26,464 bases of DNA from Prorocentrum cordatum (GCA_963575745.1 CAUYUJ010012825.1:257536-283999), one strand, 5' to 3'. Counted from the stretch's first letter, positions 9,222-17,700 are shown. Notes: generated from the sequence alone by a model not told the origin. Translations and numbers: made by a program.

Positions 9222-9341
9222 TGGAGGGAGGAGGAGGAGGAGGAGGAGGAGGAGGAGGAGGAGGAGGAGGAGGAGGAGGAGGAGGAGGAGGAGGAGGAGG
9301 GAGAGGAGGAGGAGGAGGAGGAGGCGGAGGAGGAGGAGGGG
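9222..9341. repeat. (GGA)n microsatellite
   Basis: About 120 bp of nearly pure GGA with GCG interruptions near the 3' end. Confidence 0.95.
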
Positions 9342-10317
9342 TTGGGGGACGACAGATCCGAATTCCTCAACAGCGGCACTCCCGCTGATCCAAGGCGGGC
9401 AGGAGGGAAGCGACAGATCGAGGCAGCGGGGTGACAACGCGGAATGGCAGAGGGGCTGTGTCAGCGTCATCTGCGTCACAGGCGCGAGGACAACGGTGCT
9501 GCGAGCCTCGCGGTCGTTGCAGGTCAGCAGTCTCGCTCCTGGGGGCGGCGCGAGGGCGGACAACCGCGCGCCGCGTCTGGTGCGGCGCAACGCGCGAAGC
9601 CGGTCACCAAGGTTCTGCTTTGAAGAGCAGCAGGGCCTGAGCACAGACATGTTCTGTCTTGCCACCCCAGCGGTGCCCCCTCGCTGGACCAATGTCGGCC
9701 TCATCAGCGCGACCTCGTCATCCTGTCACGCATGCATCAGGTATCGCAACCGGTTCCAATCCGTGGCGCGATGTGGGATGCAGATTCTGTTGGCCGGATG
9801 CAGGAAGTGGGCGGCAGCAGGAAGAGGGGACATGGAGGTGGGAAGATGATGAGGAATATTGCCAGCAGCGACAGTGCCAGCAGTAGTAGCAGCAGTAGCA
9901 GTCACACGTGTAACAGAAGTGGGGGGAGAGCGATAATGGATGCGTGAGAGGTGCGAGGGAGGGCTCTCGCGGTCTTATCGTGGGGAGGAGAGACTTGGTT
10001 TACTGGCGCCCTTGCTTGGCAGGGCAGGCGGTTCACGCTCGTGAGGATATTCCTTCAAGATCCTCGAACAGTGCGAAAGGCTCGTCGGACTTGCTGTCGA
10101 ACTCTCTGTCCTCACACTGACCATAAAAGGCCCTCTTCCCACAGGCGTGTTCCGCCTCGGTGACCTTCTGAACGCCGGGGGCTCCGACGGCGCAGAGCGG
10201 AGCGCGAGCAGTGGCAGTGCGCACATCGATGTTTACATGCTCTGCATCAAGCGGCGTGCCTCTGCTCACAGAGCTACCCTGCTCGTCTTGGCCAGATTTC
10301 CGTCTCGCCCCCATACG
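9342..10317. other. Unique DNA, no gene recognised
   Basis: Both strands carry mid-sized frames. The plus-strand stretch at about 9595-9790 (including FCFEEQQGLSTDMF and PRWTNVGLISATSS) looks somewhat protein-like, but I recognise no family. A (CAGTAG)-like run lies at 9870-9900. 10140-10215 reads FRLGDLLNAGGSDGAE, resembling the (Y)LGDLLN motif that precedes the C-terminal part of reverse transcriptases; it may be the displaced upstream part of the LINE relic at 10318. Confidence 0.35.
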
Positions 10318-10744
10318 TTGTGGCTCAACGTGCCCGAGCGTAACGAGCTGGATGCATTCCAAGCGCGGTGTCTGCGCAGGATGGTTGGCATCGGCATCGA
10401 CCGCTCATCTTGCAGCCGCGTCTTCAACGCGGCTGTGCTGCAGGCGTGCAACTGCCGTGCAACTGGCGTGCAGCAGGCGTGCAACTGCGACAGGAAAGTA
10501 TGTTTGTTTGGGTCAGATCGCAATTCTTCCAGACGGCAGCCCCGTTCAGCTTTTCGCTTTCCGACAACTCCTTCGCCTCATCCATATCAAGAGAGACGCC
10601 CCCTGACAGAGGGGAAGGCCGAGAAACACGTTGAGACGCATAGTCCACGAAGTGGCCGCAAGAGCGGCAGAAGGAGTCAACGCGCTGCACAGACTGCGAC
10701 AAGGCCCACCAGGCACGTGGCAGGCAGCTGCCAGACATTGCTAG
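10318..10744 (+). pseudogene. LINE (non-LTR retrotransposon) ORF2 3'-end relic 1
   Basis: The C-terminal part of a non-LTR retrotransposon polyprotein, downstream of the reverse transcriptase core. 10318-10443 reads LWLNVPERNELDAFQ and ARCLRRMVGIG, the 'L(D/N)xFQxRCLRRILGI' signature after the RT palm, and ends SRVFNAAVLQ. A local repeat of GCAGGCGTGCAACTG at about 10440-10490 then breaks the frame. Reading resumes one frame over at 10502 with LGQIAILPDGSPV, passes an in-frame TGA at 10604-10606, continues QRGRPRNTLRRIV (matching the usual RRGRPRNxW motif) and stops at TAG 10742-10744. Frameshift, stop and insertion show it is dead. The RT catalytic core is absent, consistent with rearrangement of a 3' fragment. 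The family resembles LINEs abundant in dinoflagellates, as I remember them. Confidence 0.75.
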
Positions 10745-10915
10745 TGTTTTCTACGCCTCCCTCATCGTCGTCTCGTCTCGATGCGTAGCTCTCCGTCTCC
10801 TCTCCCCTCTTCCTCGTCTTCTCGCTCTGAGACAAGCCAGCGTTCACATTGTTTGACGGCGCCCGGCAGCGACCGCGTTGGCACACATCTTTCTGCCCAT
10901 GTACCTCTGACGTGC
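10745..10915. other. Short unique spacer
   Basis: Pyrimidine-rich sequence after the LINE stop codon; it could be the 3' untranslated part of the element. No poly-A tail or target duplication was seen. Confidence 0.3.
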
Positions 10916-11180
10916 ACGGCGTCTCTGTCTCTGCCTCCCTCTCCTTCTCTCTCTCTCTCTCTGTTTGTATCCCTTGATGTTTCTCTTTATACCTCTATCT
11001 CTCTATGTGTCTCTCTCTCTCTCTCTCTGCACTCTTCACTCTCTCTCGCTCTCTCTCTCTCTACATTTGTTGTTGTTATCTCTCGTTCTCTCTTCTCTCT
11101 GTCTCTCTCTTTCTTTTTTTCTTTCTTTCTTTCTTTCTCTCTCTCTCTCTCTATCTCTCCTATATATCTCATTTTTTCAG
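10916..11180. repeat. Long polypyrimidine (CT)n tract ending in TTTTTTCAG
   Basis: About 265 bp of almost pure CT/TC with T-rich patches, ending TATATATCTCATTTTTTCAGG. As a splice acceptor this would be strong, with AG|G as dinoflagellate introns usually have. The following 47 bp stay open (VDAMTIMDILKKRT) to TGA at 11225-11227. A tiny terminal exon is possible but unsupported by any upstream partner. Confidence 0.85.
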
Positions 11181-11227
11181 GCGTAGATGCCATGACTATC
11201 ATGGACATCCTGAAAAAGCGCACCTGA

Positions 11228-12040
11228 GTTCGTAAGCGCTGGGGGGGGAAGCATGTCAAAACTCCCCTGCATGTCGAGACATGCCCAACACGAGTGATTT
11301 CTCTAGCAAGCTGTATGGTAAGAGTGCAGGTGATGCGTCGCTCTGCCCCAGTAATTCAATACATGTTACACTCGTGACCGAGCCAACGATCAGACCCCCA
11401 GTCCTCAGCCTCACTCCTCTGATAATACAGCTGGTGAGCTGCGTTGCTGATGGAGTTGCTGCTGGTTCACTGGTCCACCTCGTCCAGCTCTGTCTCCTTG
11501 ACCCTCGTCGGTCTGTCGACTAACTTTCAGGCGAAGGCCGCGCGTGAGGAGATCACGAACCACTCGTACTCCGCGTGGGCTGGGGGCGCCGACGTGGGCG
11601 TGGGGCATATGAGCACCGGGGCTGCCTTGCGCGCTGCGGACACGTCGTACCACCCCTTCTTTTCCGTCTCCTCGTCATCCTTGTGCTCGCCCTCCTGGTC
11701 TTCCAGCCCGTCGTCGACCGTCGCCCCCATCCTACTACCCCTTCTCCGTCCTCGCTTCCTGCTGCAGCCGCTCCCGCTCCAGGGCAATGTTCCGTGCTCC
11801 TCCCCCTCGGCCTCGCGCGTGACACGATTCGAAGCACGGTTGGTGCAGCACGGTTGGAGTTTCTGTCGCGTGCCGCGCCTGGGTGCTCCCGGCGCGTTCG
11901 CCCAGGCCACCGAGACGGGGCCGAAGCGTAAGCGGAGCTCCCGGATCGCCCCGAGCACCGCCGAGGCACCAGCGAGATGCGCCCCCGATCCCGAGCCCAT
12001 AGTTTTTCGTTTTTACGTCGCCTGGGAATGACGATCACGG
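11228..12040. other. Unique DNA with unassigned open frames
   Basis: A plus frame at 11281-11523 (80 codons) and overlapping frames at 11527-12000 on both strands are open. The minus frame contains an acidic stretch, DDGLEDQEGEHKDDEETEKK, and ends SSRAAFA. The plus frame begins after TTTCAG at 11531 with AKAAREEITNHSYSAW. One of them could be an exon; there is no domain to decide which. Confidence 0.3.
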
Positions 12041-12045
12041 TATGT

Positions 12046-12113
12046 TTCGGTCCTCCTCCCCCTCCTCCTCCCCCTCCTCCTGCTCCTCCTCCTCCTCCTC
12101 CTCCTCTTCCTGG
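12046..12113. repeat. (CCT)n microsatellite
   Basis: About 65 bp of CCTCCT with CCC and GCT interruptions. Confidence 0.9.
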
Positions 12114-12158
12114 GCAGCAAATCATGGGAGCCTGGTATGCCCTCTTCATTCCGTCTTT

Positions 12159-12292
12159 AGCGTCGATTCGCGCCGATTGGCGTCTGGGGTCGATGAGGTA
12201 GCGCCGACTTAGCGTCGGCTAGCGTCGATTAGCGCCGATTCAGCGTCGATGAGCGTCGGTTTTGCGTCGAGTAGCGTCGATTCGCAAGAGCC
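12159..12292. repeat. Minisatellite of TAGCGTCGATT-type units
   Basis: About ten degenerate 10-14 bp units: AGCGTCGATTCGCGCCGATT, GAGGTAGCGCCGACT, TAGCGTCGGCTAGCGTCGAT, TAGCGCCGATTC, AGCGTCGATG and similar. It lies just upstream of the second LINE relic. Confidence 0.85.
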
Positions 12293-12341
12293 GACAAGAT
12301 GGTATGGGAGGCTCCCATGAGTTGCCACCGAAGTATGTTGG

Positions 12342-12668
12342 ATGGGGCGCTTACGATCCAGGTGTGGATGCAAGCGTCGCGATGAGGTTGCCTGTTTTGG
12401 GAAGCACAAGTGGGCGGGGCACGTCGTTCGCATCACCTCCCGTGGCTCGCAATGCTTAGTGGGCGTGTCGCTGGTGTATCATTGTTTTTTGTTGCGTGCG
12501 TTCACCTCAAAATCTGGAATGGCTGTATTGCAGCCAGGACAACCCTAGGTGATTTCGCATATGCCCGAGGGAGCAGCAGATATCTGGGCTATTGGCGAGA
12601 GATGGGAGGATTTCTTGGAACAACGGCTGCATCAATGGGGCAAGCCGGCCATAAAACACAACATCTGA
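12342..12668 (+). pseudogene. LINE 3'-end relic 2, of a different lineage
   Basis: One frame, broken by TAG at 12546-12548, carries two blocks typical of the region after reverse transcriptase in many non-LTR elements. KHKWAGHVVRI (12402-12434) fits the KWAGHxxRM motif, and GERWEDFLEQRLHQWG (about 12594-12641) fits the RWEDxL...W motif near the C-terminus; the frame ends at TGA 12666-12668. The spacing, order and shared frame make chance unlikely. The sequence between the motifs is diverged. These motifs differ from those of the relic at 10318 (GRPRNxW type), so two LINE lineages are represented. No RT core or endonuclease domain was seen. Confidence 0.6.
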
Positions 12669-13033
12669 GCAGCGCAATTTTCGCACTGTAACTCGGCGGG
12701 GGCATAAACCGTTTGTGGATTCCTTCGCCAACCAACCAACGTAAACCGCCTCCACTGCCCAAACATTCATGGTCCCTCTTTGTCTATGTCTTACGAAAAT
12801 GCACGACGACCTCTCTGTGATGCTTGTAACCTAGTGGGGGTTCTCCTTTTTCCTAGTCCTCCTCAGTGCTCTTCGTTTTCCTCCGCACTTCGCCCACTTC
12901 TTCTTCTTCTTCTTCTTCTTCTTCCTCGTCCACCTGCTCGCTCGGATCCTCTTGTCCTCGGCGTTGCGCCGGCCTCGCAGGAAGTGATCTGGCGGGCTCC
13001 CGCGGGGCGAACAGGTGCGGCCTGTGCCGTGTC
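12669..13033. other. Unique DNA with a (TTC)n run
   Basis: A (TTC)n microsatellite occupies about 12897-12926. No gene is recognised. Confidence 0.5.
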
Positions 13034-13170
13034 GCTTGGCATCGCTCGGGCGTGTGCATTTTCTTTTGGCGAGGACCATCGAGGAGCATCTTTGATCATT
13101 TAGCGGAAACAACAGGCACGAAATCGAAAAATGCACGGGGAATCGACGTCCGAGCGATGGCGAGGTCGGC
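13034..13170 (-). repeat. Dispersed repeat D, copy 1 (no microsatellite)
   Basis: This runs GCTTGGCATCGCTC, CGTGTGCATTTTCTT, GCGAGGACCATCGA, then GCACGGGGAAT and CGACGTCCGAGCGATGGCG. The same blocks recur at 25670-25900, where a long CTC tract separates CATTTTCTT from GCGAGGACC. Minus-strand peptides (CSSMVLA, RTSIPRA) are similar in both copies but shift frame, so coding is doubtful. Strand is arbitrary. Confidence 0.85.
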
Positions 13171-13338
13171 CCCCGGCCCCCCCCCCTTCCCCAGCCAGAG
13201 CGCCAGTCGGTGATCGTCAGGACGCGTGTTAGCCCACTGTGTGTGTGCTTGCCCTCGCTCAGCTCTGCCGATCGCACGCAGCCTGCGTCGGCCTTCACGC
13301 CATTGTTTCTGCGTCGTATCGAAGCTTCGCCGTGGACA

Positions 13339-13365
13339 CAAACACACAAACACACAAACACACAA

Positions 13366-13398
<33 letters not shown>

Positions 13399-13400
13399 CG
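13339..13400. repeat. (CA)n / ACACACAA microsatellite
   Basis: Several ACACACAA units followed by about 15 CA repeats. 13171-13338 shows no recognised feature. Confidence 0.95.
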
Positions 13401-13429
13401 TTGAGGCTAACACACGTTCTGAGGAGCAT

Positions 13430-13538
13430 CGAGCCAGGCATCGAGGATCTGGACCTGACCAAGTTCCAGAAGGCCAGGCGGCTGGGACGGCGTCGCGGCA
13501 TTGCCTCGCGAGGGCCTCCGAGCGAGTTGAGGCCCTGA
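13430..13538 (+). CDS. Possible short exon after the CA repeat
   Basis: Reads SIEPGIEDLDLTKFQKARRLG and then basic residues to TGA at 13536-13538; third positions in the first 20 codons are mostly G/C. An AG at 13430 could serve as acceptor. No family is recognised and a second frame is also open. 13539-13859 shows no recognised feature. Confidence 0.2.
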
Positions 13539-13859
13539 TGCCGTGGAGTTAACCTTCGAACAGGCTAGGCCAGGCAAGCGACCGTCTCAGTCAAACTCGA
13601 AGCTTCGGAGCCGCAGGGGTGAAGCAGCATCTATGGAGCTCAATGGCAACACAGTGCGCCTGCACCGTGCAACGAACAGGTCAAACTTGTCAGCTGAACC
13701 GCACGGTTTTCGGCCAGGGTGTCGAATGCTGAACGATGGGCAGTTTAGCTGAGATGCTTATGCCGTTCCGCCGTCCCCCCATAACGTGGCGGGGACTGTA
13801 ATGATTTCCGCTTCAGACGCCCAGGCGACCATTCGGGAGCATGGAAATAGATTAGCATA

Positions 13860-14310
13860 CTGTGTTGGGGCGATTTCGGGCCATCGTGGGGGCAATTAAG
13901 CCCCTCAGACGCCAATCTAAAGCGGACTGGCGAGAAAGCAACCATCATTCAACATGGATTGCGCTTTTGGCCTCTGGGACGTGTCCTTGGGATGGTCCGT
14001 GGCCAGCTCGGACCGTATTGGTGGCGTCCTCTCGCCTGTTGGAACCATGCTGGGAGTCATGCTGGACCAACTTGGACCATCTTGCGGCCTGTTGGAGACA
14101 ATCTTGGGCTACCTGGGGCAATCTCAGAGCCATCGTAGGCGATCTTGGAGGCTCCACCCCCTCGCGACGTCCTCGTTCAAGAACTCGAAGCAGAAGGTAG
14201 AGGGAAGAGAAAGAGAGGGATTACTTCGGAAGATGGTCATGGGCAAAAGGGATTGTTTTGGAAGGGCCGATCTCCTAATCCACCTCTGCCCAGAAGGCTG
14301 GTGGGATTTC
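13860..14310 (+). repeat. TTGGGGCC / ATCTTGGG array, copy 2, plus flank
   Basis: Units such as GGGCCATCGTGGGGGCAAT, CTTGGACCATCTTG and CAATCTTGGGC run to about 14160. They are followed by a purine-rich stretch and CGCCCAGA(A/G)GGCTGGTGGGAT-like sequence at 14287-14307 that matches 2891-2911. The upstream part of the long open frame that continues to 16710 lies in this repeat and is therefore unlikely to be real protein. Confidence 0.65.
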
Positions 14311-14481
14311 AAGCTTCGGGACCCCCAGCCACGTGGCCATTATGGCTCGAGCGTTACCATTTGGGGCTCGCCTCGCTTTAAAAGCAAACTGTCCAAATCA
14401 TCATGGCACGCTTGTGACTGCTCTTGGGTTTTAATTTCAAAGCTCAATCTGAGCTCCTCGTTCAAGCGCGAACCTGCTTAC

Positions 14482-15000
14482 ATGTACCTGTACAGATGTT
14501 GCCGCTCAGACGAGCCTCCCTTGCGACCGCGAGCAGATCCGCAGGAAGTGACGCTACTTGATTCCGTAGCTTATGGATCTTCGTGGTCATCGTCTTTCAT
14601 CCACACATCCACGGACAAAAAAGCCGCACTCTGGTTTTTTCACAACTCCCGGCAGAAGGCTGGCACCTGGATGTGCTCGATTGATCGCTCTTGTCTCCAA
14701 GAGGACCAAATCAGGGACTTGAGCAGTCACAAAGGTCGTTGTCATTGGCTCCCTGCGTACGATAAGGACAACAAGACTGTGGGACGGGCGTATGCCTTTT
14801 CGAAAAAACATTCGGAGGTTGCTCTTGCAGGGCATGTGCCTACTCGGGCCCTTCAGGTGCTGGATGATTCGCGGAATCCCGGCGTTCGGGAGGCCGTCGA
14901 GAATTGCATCCGGGCCGAGGCGGCCCCTGCGGAGGCCGACCCCGAGGAGGCGTCGCCCGAGGCCGCGCCTGCCAACGCCGCGGCGGCGAGCGCGGACAGC
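14482..15000 (+). CDS. ADP-ribosyltransferase-like (DUF7587-like) domain protein, 5' part
   Basis: Counting from the ATG at 14482, the frame reads MYLYR (Arg5), then RSDEPP. Next come SSFIHTST (Ser43-Thr44), a WFFHNSRQKAG helix region, MCSIDRS, IRDLSS, and AYAFSKKHSEVALAGHVP with Glu112. This order (LYR..., hydrophobic-S-T/S, 'ID...DLS', then SE-[VIL]-L-x-G-x-[IV]-P) is that of R-S-E type ADP-ribosyltransferase folds and of the related eukaryotic DUF7587-type domains; Arg, Ser and Glu would be the NAD-site triad. This is motif reading, not a database match. Activity is not implied: many such domains are inactive or of unknown role. The domain ends near 14870; after it comes Ala/Glu/Pro-rich linker to about 15000. 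Codons use A/T third positions freely, unlike the GC3-rich islands elsewhere. The frame is open upstream into repeat DNA, so the start could be in an earlier exon. It shares its frame with the membrane protein downstream. Confidence 0.5.
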
Positions 15001-15109
15001 CGCGGCCCGTGGGCGCTCCGGCAGCGGTCTCCGCGGCCAAGCCGCGCGTCCTCACGGGGAGAGGGAGGGCGGCCTCCGCGCCGCCCAGCAGACGCAGGCA
15101 CCAATCTGC

Positions 15110-15637
15110 ACCTGCGCCAGGCAGCCGAAGCCCGCGGCAGTGGCGATGGCCGGCTCCAGGCTGCGAGTTTGCAGCCGTTCTCGTTCTCAGCCAGCGGCCC
15201 ACGATGCCCACCATGTTCGGTCCCGCGGTCCAGCGATGGCGCTGCCCCGCGAAGCATTGGAGGCGAAGCCGAAGCTGGGCACGATGAGCCACGGCGCCAG
15301 GGCCAGTCCACTCGAGAAGGCCAGGCAATAGCCACGGGCGACGCCGCCACCTGGCGAGAGTCTGGAGGCGAGGTTGAGGTCGACCCCGATCAGCTACATC
15401 GCCGATGCCAGTGCGATGCTGATGTCTGGCGAGATGCGGGAGGCGATCCTGCAGTTGGGTACGATCCGCTACAGCACAGGCATCAGCGCGCGCATGAAGG
15501 CCGCGGAGTGCCAGCAGGAGTCGCCGATACCCAGCGAGATGCGGGAGGCAAAGCTGGAGTTCGGCACCATAATTCACGGCGCCCAGACCAGTGCGTACGA
15601 GAAGGACATCCACGCAGCCACTACCCACAGTGCGTAG
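15110..15637 (+). pseudogene. Decayed PPR repeat array
   Basis: In the frame of 15236-15637, degenerate 35-residue pentatricopeptide units can be read. MALPREALEAKPKLG followed by SHGARASPLEKARQ is broken by TAG (15329-15331), where the family normally has Trp in 'QW'. Next are ESLEARLRSTPISYIADAS and SGEMREAILQLG, then IRYSTGISA. Last comes SEMREAKLEFG, then AQTSAYEKD. Intact units in dinoflagellates read like SEMREAKLEP-x-VISYNAGISACEKG-x-QW. Weaker traces extend up to about 15110. PPR proteins bind organellar RNA one base per repeat; this copy, with a stop, a deletion between units and many substitutions, cannot work. It lies in a different frame from the long open frame running over it and sits between the two better-preserved coding segments. 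Confidence 0.65.
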
Positions 15638-15720
15638 GTCGAGTTTACGAGCCAAGCGCGTGCTCCGCTCACGAGTCCCAGCTGCCCCGAGAGTCAAGCA
15701 GCGCACCCTACAAACACAGG

Positions 15721-16710
15721 GAGGATGCCTGGTGGCGCTGTCCGCACTCGGCGAGGAATGTGGGCCTTCAACTGTGGGGAGCACTTGCGTGTGTCTTCTT
15801 GGCATGTCTTGGTTGCTTAATGATCCTTGGAGCTCTCAATCACACTGCGCTGTTGACACCTCTTTTGGTATTCGCTTACTTCGCGCACGGGGCGGTAACG
15901 ACTGTTATTGCACTTGCCGCACTGGCGCACAGAATTCGTCCAGTAAGCTGCTTGCAATCAGCCTTTGGATGTTGTCGATTCTTCTCTGGCTGGGGGTGTT
16001 TCTTTGGCCTTGCGGGTGTGCAGGCGCTGTCAATTTTGGGAGTGCTCCAATCAATAGATACTGATGCAACGGCGAATGGCAGTGTCAATGCACTTGCAAT
16101 CTTGTCAATTGCTTTGCAATTCAGTTCCAGCGTCATCCACTGGTACTGTTCAGCGTGCAGCCCGATGGAAGATGGCTATGACGACAACCGTGATGTTGAG
16201 ATAGCGAGCGTGAGACGACAGGAGCATTGGTGCTGTCGCCAAGTTGCCGGAAACGCGGAATGCTTCTTCGGCATCGTAGCGGTAGTCACATATTTCTGTT
16301 TGGTCTTCTTGGGTTGCTTGACAGCGAGCCTGCCTTTCTCGTACCCAGGTAAGTTTCCTGTAACAATGGCGATGTATTTTGTTATTCACGGTGCCCTGAC
16401 GGTTCTCTGTGCGATCGGGAGTTTAATGCACAGTATGTATAAGATTGAGTTTGTGGATGCGAATTTTGGAGTCGTGAATTCTTTGATGTGCCGAGGTTGT
16501 CTGTTTGTCTTCTTCGGTGCTTCGGAATTGTTGTCGTTGGGAAGCTTCTTCTCTGAGTCCCATTCTCCGGTGGAAGAGAACGCGATGATGCTTCTTGCAA
16601 TCGCAGCACTGACTATCGTATGCTGCAGTGGTTTTGGCAGCAGCTGTTTCGCAGCAGTGCGGTATCCAGCGCAACGCAGCTTCTCATGGACAAACGACGC
16701 TGGGGCCTGA
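15721..16710 (+). CDS. Eight-segment membrane protein of two four-helix repeats (COPI-associated/Tvp15-like?)
   Basis: Counting from the Glu codon at 15721, 329 residues end at TGA 16708-16710. Eight hydrophobic segments lie near residues 16-37, 44-68, 87-107, 122-142, 181-201, 213-235, 257-276 and 288-311. The halves are homologous: each starts with a Trp/Cys/Arg-rich lead (ARNVGLQLWG; RQEHWCCRQVAGN), then ...FLACLGCL / ...FLGCL, a second helix with AHGAVTTV / IHGALTVL, a third with GWGCFFGLAGVQ / CRGCLFVFFGASE, then a polar loop (about 15 residues) and a fourth helix. The third-helix pattern (R-G-x-hydrophobic-F-x-G) recalls COPI-associated/Tvp15 proteins of the Golgi; this link is tentative. 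No Met lies between 15637 and 15721, so the start is upstream or in another exon. ACACAG just before 15721 fits a splice acceptor, although HRED just upstream also aligns with RRQE of the second half. It could be membrane trafficking machinery; function is not shown. Confidence 0.65.
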   Translation, partial: EDAWWRCPHSARNVGLQLWGALACVFLACLGCLMILGALNHTALLTPLLVFAYFAHGAVTTVIALAALAHRIRPVSCLQSAFGCCRFFSGWGCFFGLAGVQALSILGVLQSIDTDATANGSVNALAILSIALQFSSSVIHWYCSACSPMEDGYDDNRDVEIASVRRQEHWCCRQVAGNAECFFGIVAVVTYFCLVFLGCLTASLPFSYPGKFPVTMAMYFVIHGALTVLCAIGSLMHSMYKIEFVDANFGVVNSLMCRGCLFVFFGASELLSLGSFFSESHSPVEENAMMLLAIAALTIVCCSGFGSSCFAAVRYPAQRSFSWTNDAGA

Positions 16711-16955
16711 ACATAGCAGGAAGCACCAGGCGACACGCAGATGTTGAGAAGGGGCACCGTTCCACTCGTGTAGCTGTCGGGGAAGTCGTTACCTGTGTGT
16801 GGTGCTTGCTGCGGGAAGGTCCCAGACTGACGTTAGGTCTCAAGCACGGAGCCGCCCTGCCGATGTTTAAAAATCGTCGGCGCTTGCTGTGGAAAACGCA
16901 CAGCTTTTTGTGTGTTGTCTGTGTCTCTTTTATGTGTGCGTGTTTTCCTCGGTGC

Positions 16956-16956
<1 letters not shown>
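16711..16956. other. 3' flank of the membrane-protein gene
   Basis: Moderate-GC sequence with no recognised motif. No AATAAA-type signal is evident, which is usual in dinoflagellates. Confidence 0.3.

Positions 16957-17049
<93 letters not shown>
16957..17049. repeat. (GT)n microsatellite, about 46 units
   Basis: An almost uninterrupted GT tract. It starts about 250 bp after the stop codon of the membrane protein. Confidence 0.98.
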
Positions 17050-17052
<3 letters not shown>

Positions 17053-17229
17053 GCCACGTGTGTGCGTGTTGTGATTATTCCGCAGTGTGCTTTTTGTTCC
17101 ACAGACTCCACCCATCCAGACGCGATGCCCAAGCAAGCTGCCTTGACCAGGGACGTGCAAGGACAGGCATGGAGCAGGCCCAGGAGTCCACCATGAATGC
17201 CGTCGCGGATCGTTCGATGTGGGAGCCGC

Positions 17230-17700
17230 TTGGCAGCTTGCCTGGGCCATCTCAGGACCCCCTTTGGGCAATGTTGAAGGCCTTTGGGGCTCTTTTGGGC
17301 CCTCTAGGGCAATCTTGAATGAGGGGGGGGGCTCTTAATGCCAGCCCCCGCGTCGGGGCCCAACACGTCGCCTCTTGGAGCCATCTCAGGGCGCTCTTGC
17401 GGCGCTCTTGGGCGATCTTTGGGGCCGTATTGAGCCCATCTTGGGCTCTCTTGGGCCATCCTGTAGCTATACTGGGGCCCCAAGAGCCCATCGGACGCGA
17501 AAGCGCTGTAAGGATGGTGGCCTCTGGGGAGAGGCTCCATGGCCACTTGGAACTGTCTTAGGGCGGTAATGGGGCTTACTGGAGGCACGTTTGAAGCTGT
17601 CTTGAGCCACATTGGGCTATCGTGTGCGACCGTGGACGCCACCTTGGGCCATCCGAGGCCCTCTTGGGGCCATCTTGGGACATCTTGGACGCTCTTACCG
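17230..17700 (+). repeat. TTGGGGCC / ATCTTGGG array, copy 3
   Basis: Same short units and orientation as at 2290 and 13860 (CTTTGGGGCTCTTTTGGG, CAATCTTGA, GCCATCTTGGGAC and so on). It ends near 17700 in CGCTCTTACCGCTCG. Confidence 0.75.

Noticed and set aside
8360-9379. 339-codon minus-strand open frame
   Set aside because: It begins in a GAG tract and crosses a 98-bp tandem duplication whose two copies are read in different frames, which is not expected of a conserved protein.
10987-11259. Glu/Arg-rich minus-strand frame across the CT tract
   Set aside because: GA-repeat translation (ERERE); no other support.
13339-13400. His/Thr repeat protein from the CA tract (likewise Cys/Val from the GT tract at 16957)
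   Set aside because: Translation of dinucleotide repeats, with no flanking coding signal.
13954-14460. N-terminal 170 residues of the longest open frame as true protein
   Set aside because: This part overlaps the TTGGGGCC array and its flank, which recur elsewhere in other frames; the ATG at 14482, just before the recognisable domain, is preferred.
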